This document shows positions 6,393 to 12,537 of a stretch of 14,301 nucleotides of DNA, piece after piece. The DNA lies in contig DATEHQ010000176.1 in the NCBI GenBank assembly GCA_035279525.1, positions 1 to 14,301 of the forward strand, written 5' to 3'. Position 1 is the stretch's first letter. Each line of letters starts with the position of its first letter. The DNA comes from DATEHQ01 sp035279525 (lineage in GTDB: Bacteria > Chloroflexota > Dormibacteria > Dormibacterales > Dormibacteraceae). The position numbers and the translations under genes were made by a program. Under the pieces are notes generated by a model, which searched no databases, was not told the DNA's origin, and was given only the letters and a program-made list of their open reading frames with translations.

Positions 6393-7964
6393 ATGACGAC
6401 CGAAATCAGGCCGGAAGCCCACCCGGCCGAGTCCGGGGCGAGCTGGGTGGCGGCGGAGTTGGACGCGCTGGAGCTCGTCCCGTTCTCCAACCCGCAGGTC
6501 GCTTTCGGTCCGGCTGTGGAGCTGGAACGCCAGGCACGTTTGCTGGGCGCCGAGGAGCTGGTCAAGCGGGCGCAGCTCGTGCAGGCCGACGTGCTCGGGC
6601 GGATCGGCAAGCACACCGCGTCGGGCCAGCTGGTGCGGGAGATCAACGCATGGGCGCTCGCCCACGGGGACGTTCACATCCAGGCTCGAAGCCACAGGCT
6701 CCTCGCGATGTTCTACGACTCGCTGGGCGACGCGCCGAGCGCATGGCAGCACGCGCTGAAGTCGGTGGAGCTGATGGACGAGACGATGTCCGACCGGCTG
6801 CGCGCGGAGCACCTGTTCGGCCTCGGGATGGCGCTGCAGCGGACCGGAGCGTTCGACCACGCGAGGTCTCGCTACGAGTCGGCGGCTCGGCTGGCCGAGG
6901 GCGCCAATGACGTGTCGCTGCAGCTGAAGATCCTCAACAACCAGGCGTGGCTCGAGGATGACGCGGGCAACGCCCAGCGATCGATCGAGATCGGGCGGCG
7001 CATGCAGGCATTCGCGTCCGAGCATGCCGTGGCGCTGGACGCCGGCTGCCTCGACACGGTCGCACACGCTCATCTGCTGCTGGGTCAGTTCGCGGAGGCC
7101 GAGGCGACGCTTCGTCCCGTGCTGGACGACCCGCGACTCGGGACCCGGCCGACGGAGGGTCTGGCAGAGTCGCTGCGAACGGGAGTCGAGGCGCTGCGCA
7201 TGCAGGGCAAGATCGCGGAGGCGCAGGCGACGCTCGAGCGGTGTCTCCAGATCTGTGAGGAACGCGGTCTGGGCCAGCGGCGTGTGGAAGCGATGGAGGA
7301 GCAGGCGATGCTCTATGCCGCGCAGGGCCTTTACGAGAAGGCCTACCACCAGCACATCGCGTTCCACAACGCGGAGATCGAGCTGCGGGCCGCAGAGCGC
7401 GAAGCGAACTCGCGGACGCTGCACGCGGTGTTCGAGACCGAAGAGGCACGCGACGAGGGCGAGCGGTTCCGCGAGATGGCGCTGCGCGACGCGCTCACCG
7501 GCCTGCGCAACCGGCGCTACGTCGACGGCGAGCTCCCGGCGATGTTGACGCGGACTCTGTTCGAAGACGGGTCGCTGGCCGTCGGACTGGTCGACATCGA
7601 TCATTTCAAGTCGGTCAACGACCTCCACTCGCACGCGGTGGGCGACCAGGTGCTCTGCAAGCTGGCGGACCTGCTCGAGGCGGCGGCGGGCGAGTCGGGG
7701 ATCGCCGCGCGGATGGGCGGCGAGGAGTTCCTGGTCGTCTTCACCGGCTCGCGGTCTGCGGAGCGGTTCGAACCGCTGCGCCGGCGGGTCGAGACGTATC
7801 GATGGAGCCGGATCGCACCGGGCCTTTCGCTCACGGTCAGCATCGGCGCCACGCACCTGCGTCCTGGCCGGACGTCCCAGGCGGCCCTCCTCGGGGAGGC
7901 GGACCGCCACCTCTACGCGGCCAAGAGCGCCGGTCGCAACCGGGTGGTCCTCGACCCGGACTGA
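6393..7964 (+). CDS. TPR-domain diguanylate cyclase (GGDEF), cytoplasmic
   Basis: This protein makes the second messenger cyclic di-GMP from two GTP. Residues ~30-360 are helical repeats of the TPR type (for example ARSHRLLAMFYDSLGD, EHLFGLGMALQRTGAFDHA, AMLYAAQGLYEKAY), a protein- or ligand-binding sensor region like that of AAA/LuxR-type activators. A short coiled linker leads to the GGDEF domain, which opens with RDALTGLRNRR (Asp366), has the metal-binding Asp401 in VDIDHFKSVND, and has an intact active-site GGEEF at 442-446. The inhibitory I-site RxxD five residues before GGEEF is absent (GESG there), so product feedback at that site is unlikely. There are no membrane helices. I start at ATG 6393 (523 residues); the same frame is open further upstream to 6249, but that part overlaps the kinase gene. 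The Shine-Dalgarno sequence is weak. A palindromic element lies 51 bp upstream. Confidence 0.93.
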   Translation: MTTEIRPEAHPAESGASWVAAELDALELVPFSNPQVAFGPAVELERQARLLGAEELVKRAQLVQADVLGRIGKHTASGQLVREINAWALAHGDVHIQARSHRLLAMFYDSLGDAPSAWQHALKSVELMDETMSDRLRAEHLFGLGMALQRTGAFDHARSRYESAARLAEGANDVSLQLKILNNQAWLEDDAGNAQRSIEIGRRMQAFASEHAVALDAGCLDTVAHAHLLLGQFAEAEATLRPVLDDPRLGTRPTEGLAESLRTGVEALRMQGKIAEAQATLERCLQICEERGLGQRRVEAMEEQAMLYAAQGLYEKAYHQHIAFHNAEIELRAAEREANSRTLHAVFETEEARDEGERFREMALRDALTGLRNRRYVDGELPAMLTRTLFEDGSLAVGLVDIDHFKSVNDLHSHAVGDQVLCKLADLLEAAAGESGIAARMGGEEFLVVFTGSRSAERFEPLRRRVETYRWSRIAPGLSLTVSIGATHLRPGRTSQAALLGEADRHLYAAKSAGRNRVVLDPD

Positions 7965-7978
7965 ACGGCGGCCCGGGC

Positions 7979-7996
7979 TTAAGGCCGCCTTAACCG
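7979..7996 (+). promoter_or_regulatory. TTAAGGC/GCCTTAA palindrome plus CCG, copy 2
   Basis: TTAAGGC and GCCTTAA, separated by one C, make a perfect 7-bp inverted repeat at 7979-7993, followed by CCG. It is the second copy of the element at 6328 and lies 53 bp before the VOC gene start. GGTGGCAGAATGG follows at 8001, comparable to GTGGTAGAGT after copy 1. The spacing differs by five bases, so a rigid promoter built from both parts is doubtful. A common regulator site is likelier. Confidence 0.45.
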
Positions 7997-8048
7997 GCGC
8001 GGTGGCAGAATGGGATTTCCTAACAGACTGGGTTATTGGAGGCGAGTA

Positions 8049-8831
8049 ATGGCGGATACGAAAACATCGTTGGCGAACAAGCCCGCCTGGGTCGAACTGA
8101 GCTCGACGGACCAGAAGGCGTCGCAGGAGTTCTACTCCAAGCTCTTCGGCTGGAAGATCGAAGTTCAGGACGATCCTCAGTACGGCGGGTACGGCATGGC
8201 GAAGGTCGATGGGAAGGACGCGGCCGGCATCGGCGGTAAGCAGCCCGGCGATCCGACACCCAGCCACTGGAACCTCTACATCGGCACCACCGACGCCAAG
8301 GCCACGGCCAAGTTGGTCGAGGCGGCGGGCGGCAAGGTGGTCGCCGAGCCCTTCGCGGTCGGTGACCAGGGCACGATGGCGGTGTTCCAGGACCCCAGTG
8401 GGGCCTTCATCTCGGCCTGGCAACCGACCAACATGGGCGCCTTCAACGCGGGGGCACCAAACACGTTCGCCTGGGGCGAGCTCAACGCGCGCGGCATCGA
8501 CAAGGCTGTCCGGTTCTACGAGAAAGTGTTCGGCTGGTCAGTCGAGAAGCAGGACATGGGCGGCGACATGATTTACCACGTGTTCAAGCACGACGGTGAG
8601 CAGGTGGTCGGCGGCATGGAGACCCCTCCGATGGTTCCAAAGGAGATCCCCAGCTACTGGCTCGTATACTTCACGGTCTCCGACATCGACAAGACCTTCG
8701 AGAAGGTCAAGAGCCTTGGCGGCCGCGAGATGGTCCCGCCGTCGGACTTTCCCGGGGGCAAGTTCGCCATCGTGGGCGACCCGCAGGGCGCGGCGTTCGG
8801 TCTGATGATGGCCGCTCCGCAGAACAAGTAA
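8049..8831 (+). CDS. Tandem VOC (glyoxalase/bleomycin-resistance fold) protein, Cfp30B-like
   Basis: This 260-residue protein has two VOC domains in tandem, residues ~12-125 and ~137-258. Each opens with an F/W-x-x-L segment and a YEKVFGW or YSKLFGW helix, and each ends with the family-typical DPSGAF or DPQGAAF. This layout matches the actinobacterial Cfp30B/27-kDa antigen group, often annotated as glyoxalase or hydroxylase. The real reaction of that group is not settled. Metal ligands look incomplete: Glu16 and a His in PSHWNLYI are in domain 1, while the second domain has a Glu in WGEL but no matching His. The start is ATG 8049, six bases after a clear GGAGG (8038-8042). An in-frame ATG at 8010 lacks a binding site and lies in the promoter-like region. 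A strong hairpin follows the gene. Confidence 0.92.
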   Translation: MADTKTSLANKPAWVELSSTDQKASQEFYSKLFGWKIEVQDDPQYGGYGMAKVDGKDAAGIGGKQPGDPTPSHWNLYIGTTDAKATAKLVEAAGGKVVAEPFAVGDQGTMAVFQDPSGAFISAWQPTNMGAFNAGAPNTFAWGELNARGIDKAVRFYEKVFGWSVEKQDMGGDMIYHVFKHDGEQVVGGMETPPMVPKEIPSYWLVYFTVSDIDKTFEKVKSLGGREMVPPSDFPGGKFAIVGDPQGAAFGLMMAAPQNK

Positions 8832-8850
8832 TTCCGGATCTGTGGCCCGA

Positions 8851-8879
8851 AGGGCCGGCCCCACCGCGGGACCGGCCCT
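8851..8879. terminator. GC-rich hairpin between convergent genes
   Basis: The arms 8851-8862 and 8868-8879 pair at 11 of 12 positions around a five-base loop (ACCGC). The hairpin begins 20 bp after the VOC stop and lies 47 bp from the end of the minus-strand DsrE gene, so it can serve both directions. No T-run follows, as is common in high-GC genomes. A competing shorter hairpin, GGCCC-GAA-GGGCC, lies at 8844-8856. Confidence 0.65.
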
Positions 8880-8925
8880 ACAACTTCCTGGATGGTGTTG
8901 CCGCTCTGCCACGCCGACGCACGGC

Positions 8926-9291
8926 TCAGGCGAAAGCCACCGTTCGGGCACCCATCACGATCTCCTCAACCACCTTCGCCGCGCCCACGATCGTCACGCC
9001 CTCCGAGAGTTGGTCCTGTGTGATCCCTCGAGGCTTGGTGCAGGCGCCACACAACCACACGCTCCCGTGGTTGGCAACGAACTCCCTCAGCAGGTCGCAT
9101 AGCTTCGGAAGCCCGTTCGCCTCGATCCCATCGGTGCCACCACTCACGCCGAGCCGCACGGCTTCGACAGTGCAGAGGACGACAGCCTCTTGGCCGGCGG
9201 AGGCGGCAATGTTTGCAGCCACGAACGGAAGGGTCGCCCGCTCCGCGTTTTCACGACCCCAGGTGCAGTTGAAGATCAGCCTGGTGCTCAT
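8926..9291 (-). CDS. DsrE-family sulfur-relay-like protein
   Basis: This small cytoplasmic protein of 121 residues belongs to the DsrE/DsrF/YchN-like fold. Members carry persulfide sulfur on a cysteine and pass it between partners. The N-terminal strand and helix (TRLIFNCTWGRENAE), the AAxAGQEAVVLCTVEAV segment and above all the loop WLCGACTKPRGIT are family-typical; Cys81 and Cys84 sit in that loop, with Cys84 before the conserved RGI. Further cysteines are Cys9, Cys40 and Cys65. I start at ATG 9291, because GGAGAGG ends five bases upstream and this ATG overlaps the stop of the preceding TusA-like gene in ATGA. A GTG at 9297 would add two residues. The gene is the last of a three-gene operon. 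The neighbouring TusA-like domain supports a role in sulfur transfer, though no substrate protein is visible. Confidence 0.88.
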   Translation of the reverse strand: MSTRLIFNCTWGRENAERATLPFVAANIAASAGQEAVVLCTVEAVRLGVSGGTDGIEANGLPKLCDLLREFVANHGSVWLCGACTKPRGITQDQLSEGVTIVGAAKVVEEIVMGARTVAFA

Positions 9292-9917
9292 ATGCACCTC
9301 TCCACAGTGATTCTGAAGGTGCCTTCGTCCTGGGCCTCAACTGACGTGACCGAATGTCCGAGCATCCTGGCGAGTGGTGGAATGTCTTCCCTTGCCGCAG
9401 GATCGCGGACGATCGCGATGAGCGAGCCACCAATCGCCACTGACGCGAGGTGGCGTCGAAACGCCTGTGCCAGGCCGTCGGCGCAGCCCATCTCGCCGGC
9501 ATCAAAGACGTATTCATGCGCGCCTTCCGGCGTGGCTTCTGGAATGAATCCGGAACAGAGCAGATCAATCCGCTGCATGCCATCCGGCCCAAGGTCTATG
9601 AACGCCGTCTGCTCGATAAGCTCCCACGACCGACCGTCGCGTACCAGACGGAAGCGCCAACTCGCGCGCTGTCGCCCTCCGATTTCATCGTGGCTACAGG
9701 CCACCACCTGGAACTCAGATGCGGACCCGAACCACTTCTCCATGCGTCCGCTGATCTGCTCCCTACCTGCCACGTCCTCTGCTCCGCGAGGCAGCAGAAG
9801 GTGGGCCTGTGCGGCGGGCGCAAGGCATGGCGCCAGGCGCTCGAAGTCGCGGCGCGTCAGCGCCTCGAGGAAGCGATCCAGGATTGTCGCACCGTTGTTC
9901 GTGCTGGAGTCGTTCAC
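9288..9917 (-). CDS. NTF2/SnoaL-like domain fused to a TusA-like domain
   Basis: This 209-residue protein has two domains. Residues ~10-125 look like the NTF2/SnoaL-like cone fold (ILDRFLEALTRRDFERLAPCLAP, then IEQTAFIDLGPDGMQRIDLLCSGF), which usually binds small hydrophobic ligands or forms small enzymes. Residues ~136-209 match the TusA/SirA fold, whose members carry sulfur on a Cys in a CPxP motif. Here the region reads FDAGEMGCADGLA, so Cys145 is kept but the following Pro is Ala. The RDPAAREDIPPLARMLGHSV segment is characteristic of TusA. The GTG start overlaps the stop of the upstream SRPBCC gene (GTGA), and its own stop overlaps the DsrE start (ATGA), so all three are translationally coupled. 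The loss of CPxP leaves open whether it transfers sulfur or only binds a partner. Confidence 0.82.
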   Translation of the reverse strand: MNDSSTNNGATILDRFLEALTRRDFERLAPCLAPAAQAHLLLPRGAEDVAGREQISGRMEKWFGSASEFQVVACSHDEIGGRQRASWRFRLVRDGRSWELIEQTAFIDLGPDGMQRIDLLCSGFIPEATPEGAHEYVFDAGEMGCADGLAQAFRRHLASVAIGGSLIAIVRDPAAREDIPPLARMLGHSVTSVEAQDEGTFRITVERCI

Positions 9918-10489
9918 TTCGAGACCTCGAGGTTGTCGGCGGCGACGACCGCATGTGGCTCACGGTGCAACTTCGCGGCGGCCTCAGCATCCCCAAGGAG
10001 ATTGCGAAAACCTCGCCCCGCGAACATCGGGAGGGCGACTCGCCACGTCAGCTGTCGGATCACGGGGAGCGCCAGCCTGAGAAAGGGGTTTGCGATCTTC
10101 TCCTGGGTCATCGTGTAAGTCACCGTGGATCCGCCTTCGAGCGGGGCGACCTCGTATCGGTGGACATAGCGCGCCACCATCGCGTGGCCGCCGCCTCCAA
10201 CCTTGCCTTCGGTCACAAACTCGAATGTCGACGGGCGAGCTGCCGCGGTCACTGTCGAGCGGTCTTTCCACCTCTTGCGGGACATCGGAATCGTCCCCGT
10301 CGTGGCGAAAACCGTTCCCACTGTGGCCCGAGCGTCCGGCGCGTCCATGGAGACCAGTCGGAAGTCGCCACTTTGCTTTGCCCCACCCCAGTGGAGGTGC
10401 GATCGCAGATCTGCGAGCATGTCGTACACCTCCTCAGGCGGGGCGACGCAACTCTTCGAAAGCCGAAGCGAAGGTAGTCCCTTTTCCAT
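9914..10489 (-). CDS. SRPBCC (START-like) superfamily protein
   Basis: This 191-residue protein is of the polyketide cyclase/START-like fold, which has a deep cavity for hydrophobic ligands. The opening LSKSCVAPPEEVYDMLADL with a following Trp (SHLHWGG), the central FEFVTEGKVGGGG and the YTMTQEKIANPFLRLALP helix near the end fit the family. The C-terminal helix is extended (RGFRNLLGDAEAAAKL), as in the membrane-facing type. The ligand is unknown. Two AGGAG sequences precede the start, at 10499-10503 (nine bases from ATG 10489) and at 10492-10496 (two bases); a GTG at 10492 is an alternative. This is the first gene of the SRPBCC, NTF2-TusA and DsrE operon, whose members overlap by four bases each. 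It lies 106 bp after the HD-GYP/LuxR gene on the same strand, with repeated operator-like sequences between them. Confidence 0.87.
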   Translation of the reverse strand: MEKGLPSLRLSKSCVAPPEEVYDMLADLRSHLHWGGAKQSGDFRLVSMDAPDARATVGTVFATTGTIPMSRKRWKDRSTVTAAARPSTFEFVTEGKVGGGGHAMVARYVHRYEVAPLEGGSTVTYTMTQEKIANPFLRLALPVIRQLTWRVALPMFAGRGFRNLLGDAEAAAKLHREPHAVVAADNLEVSK

Positions 10490-10519
10490 CACTCCTAACT
10501 CCTGTCAACCCAATTTCCC

Positions 10520-10585
10520 GGAACCGTTCCACGGTCTTTGAGAGAGCAGGCTAGGAGTCGGCGGTCAGCAGCACATCAACCGTTC
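10520..10585 (-). promoter_or_regulatory. Two AACCGTTC sites upstream of the SRPBCC operon
   Basis: AACCGTTC occurs at 10522-10529 and again at 10578-10585, 56 bp apart. The first lies in a perfect inverted repeat GGAAC-C-GTTCC (10520-10530). The second is in the imperfect TCAAC-C-GTTCA (10576-10586). They fall in the 106-bp gap before the operon start, where an activator or repressor would bind. The neighbouring LuxR-type regulator is one candidate. No convincing -10/-35 pair was found. Confidence 0.35.
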
Positions 10586-10595
10586 AGTCGATTTT

Positions 10596-12191
10596 TCAGC
10601 TTGGCGACACCTGGATCAGATCGTGCTCGAGAGCGAAGAGCGTTGCTCCTGCCCGGGTGTTCACGGCCATCTTCCCGTACAGGTTGATGACGTGGGTGTG
10701 CACGGTGGCATCCGATATGTGCAACCGGCCCGCGATCTGCTTGTTGGTTTGGCCTTGGGCGAGCAGCCTGAGAACGTCCACCTCCCGGTCCGTAAGTCCC
10801 GCGGGCCAGGAGCGCCTCGCGCGGTCCGCAGTGGATGGGTGGCCGGCGGCCGCCAGCACTGCATCCGCAGAGCGGCGGTCGAGCATGCCAGCCGACACCT
10901 GGCGGCGTAACTCCGCGGCCGCTTCCGCGCGAGTCAGGCCAGGTCGCCACGAGCGATCCTCCGTCATCGATTGGTACGCCTCGGCAACGACAAGGATGCG
11001 GGGAACAAGCGGAAGTGCAGCGGCGTGAAGGCCGCGATGATACCCGGATCCATCCATGTGCTCGTGATGCAGCCCAGCAACATCTCCGCACGCCCGCAAT
11101 GGCTCGCATACGCTCATGATCCGCTGGCTGTGGTAAGCATGCAGGCGTACGCGTGACCACTCAGCCGCGTTGAGGGGCCCGCGCTTGATCCAAACCTGAT
11201 TGGGAATGCTGAGGTTGCCCAGGTCATGGACCTGGGCCGCTCGCCGCAGGGTGGTGAGGTCCGCTGCATCGAGCCCAGCGTCCGCTCCGGCATCTTCCAC
11301 CAGACGTGCGAGGCGCGCCGAGTGCCCATGCGTATATGTGGACTTGAGATCGACGAAATCGGCCAATGCGCGACTCACTTCGTCCACGTGAAAGTGGGCA
11401 ACTTGTCGGTGGGGCTCCGGCTCGGCCGCCAGCGCCTCCTCCCAAACCGATGGGCCTGTGAATGACCGCAGGATGTCATGGCTGGCCTGCAGCCATAGTG
11501 TCGCCAACTCTGGATCGAACTCGCTCCCGCTCCGGCTCCGAACGACGGCATTCGCAGCCTCAACTCCGCCGACGTTGTGATAGGTCTGGGCGACATGGAC
11601 CATATGGACCAGTCGCGATATGGCCGACTGGGCCTCTCCGCTCGGTACGCCGGGGAAGATCTTGCCGTCCCATCGTGCATAGGCATAGCCCAACGAGGAC
11701 GTGACCTGAGGGGTTGCGCCCAGTCTTTCCGACAGCCTGGCCGCGACTTCAGCCGTGTTGGCGAAGGCCTCGGGGACGCTCTGACCCGCGGCCATGAACG
11801 CAGCCAACCCGCGAGCCCAATCTGCGGGCCCCCATTGGCGACCGAGCTTGGCCACCATGATGCGCATGAGTTCGGGCTGATTGGTGAAATCGGCCTCGGA
11901 GAGCCAATGACGCACACTCACGTCGTCGCCGTTCCCCAATCGGCTCTGGGCGTCGACCGCCCCGGTGCAGCCGACGTGATAGAGCAGCGCCAGGTAGTAG
12001 ACGTCTGAGAGGTCTTGAGCAGACCAGCCGGCCAGCCGACCGAGTTGGACAGCCAGCAAGGCATCGCGCAGGGCACTTTCAGCCGGCACTTCATGGGCAA
12101 GATCGCTCGCCAACGAAACCGTGGCCAGCAGCTCCGCGAGCCGCAGCCCCCGATTCGAGCCGACACCGTCACGATCCACAGCTGATTCCAT
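10596..12191 (-). CDS. Tandem HD-GYP protein with C-terminal LuxR-type DNA-binding domain
   Basis: This cytoplasmic 531-residue protein joins two HD-GYP-like domains and a LuxR HTH. HD-GYP domains usually hydrolyse cyclic di-GMP. The first (~15-235) is degenerate: the HD pair is replaced in LLYHVGC (Tyr71/His72), and the HHE motif reads YAYARWDGKIFPG, though the FDPEL ending is kept. The second (~270-450) has His322/Asp323 in VHDLGNLSIP, Lys336 in IKRGPL, His351/His354, and HHEHMDGSGYHRGL (His375/His376). Its GYP is GYH, and the later metal Asp is Glu404. The HTH (~464-527) reads LTDREVDVLRLLAQG and TNKQIAGRLHISDATVHTHVINLYGKM. It may thus sense or degrade a cyclic dinucleotide and act on DNA directly. 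The ATG at 12191 has no clear Shine-Dalgarno sequence. The sulfur-relay-like operon directly downstream is a possible target. Confidence 0.92.
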   Translation of the reverse strand: MESAVDRDGVGSNRGLRLAELLATVSLASDLAHEVPAESALRDALLAVQLGRLAGWSAQDLSDVYYLALLYHVGCTGAVDAQSRLGNGDDVSVRHWLSEADFTNQPELMRIMVAKLGRQWGPADWARGLAAFMAAGQSVPEAFANTAEVAARLSERLGATPQVTSSLGYAYARWDGKIFPGVPSGEAQSAISRLVHMVHVAQTYHNVGGVEAANAVVRSRSGSEFDPELATLWLQASHDILRSFTGPSVWEEALAAEPEPHRQVAHFHVDEVSRALADFVDLKSTYTHGHSARLARLVEDAGADAGLDAADLTTLRRAAQVHDLGNLSIPNQVWIKRGPLNAAEWSRVRLHAYHSQRIMSVCEPLRACGDVAGLHHEHMDGSGYHRGLHAAALPLVPRILVVAEAYQSMTEDRSWRPGLTRAEAAAELRRQVSAGMLDRRSADAVLAAAGHPSTADRARRSWPAGLTDREVDVLRLLAQGQTNKQIAGRLHISDATVHTHVINLYGKMAVNTRAGATLFALEHDLIQVSPS

Positions 12192-12537
12192 TCAACATGT
12201 CCGCCGATTATCCAGGGCCTCGAGCGAATCCCACGATGCTGCGGCCATCCTGGCCTCGGGGAGGTGCGCCAGCCCGTGCGGGAACAACTTGATCGCGGAC
12301 TGGGTCTTTTTATCCGTCCACGGTCATAGGGGCGACGATGCCGAGCGGCGCGGCACCCAAGTTTCGCGTAATGACATGAGGGCCGAAACTGGAGCGGTCA
12401 AAAGTTGGAGCGGGAGACGGGACTCTCGACCCCAAGTACCAATCACCTTGTTGAGTTCACATGCCGAGAGAACTGGAAGCAGCGTCGGCCATCGCAAGCG
12501 GGGCCTTTTGTGCTGCATCATGTCGGAGACCGCGAGC
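12192..12537. other. 346-bp gap between divergent genes
   Basis: No gene is supported here, although the plus frame of the downstream gene happens to be open throughout. The gap must hold the start signals of the HD-GYP/LuxR gene (minus) and perhaps of the unknown gene (plus). TTGATC at 12288-12293 and a T-rich TTTTTATCC at 12306-12314 are the only promoter-like hints, and they are weak. TGGAGCGG occurs twice, at 12390 and 12406. The left inverted repeat of the putative cassette begins at 12410. Confidence 0.5.
12410..12443 (-). repeat. Left 34-bp inverted repeat
   Basis: Read on the minus strand from 12443 down to 12410 it begins ATTGGTACTTGGGG and ends GTCCCGTCTCCCGC. It matches the right copy except at three positions (12th, 15th and 20th). 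It lies 95 bp before the chosen start of the unknown gene. Confidence 0.85.

Noticed and set aside
6303..8423. 706-codon open frame on the minus strand
   Set aside because: It is antisense to the diguanylate cyclase and VOC genes, which have intact family motifs. Its Arg/Leu/Val-rich translation has no domain signs and reflects high-GC codon bias.
9190..10118. Long plus-strand frames over the DsrE operon
   Set aside because: They lie opposite three overlapping minus-strand genes with clear family motifs and ribosome binding sites. Their translations are Ser/Arg/Pro-rich without any domain.
10504..10530. ECF-sigma-like promoter (GGAAC, 16 bases, GTT) on the minus strand
   Set aside because: Transcription from it would start inside the Shine-Dalgarno region of the SRPBCC gene and leave almost no leader. 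The GGAAC is better viewed as part of an inverted repeat.
12406..12433. Resemblance to the complement of a tRNA 3' end
   Set aside because: The string GGAGCGGGAGACGGGACT looks like the end of a tRNA gene, but the T-loop carries extra bases, no matching 5' acceptor arm or anticodon arm is present, and the sequence is better explained as one arm of the inverted repeat pair.
12121..12537. N-terminal extension of the unknown gene, overlapping the HD-GYP/LuxR gene
   Set aside because: The frame is open, but the translation is Ser/Arg-rich and unstructured, overlaps the divergent gene and crosses the left inverted repeat. A Shine-Dalgarno sequence is found only before 12538.
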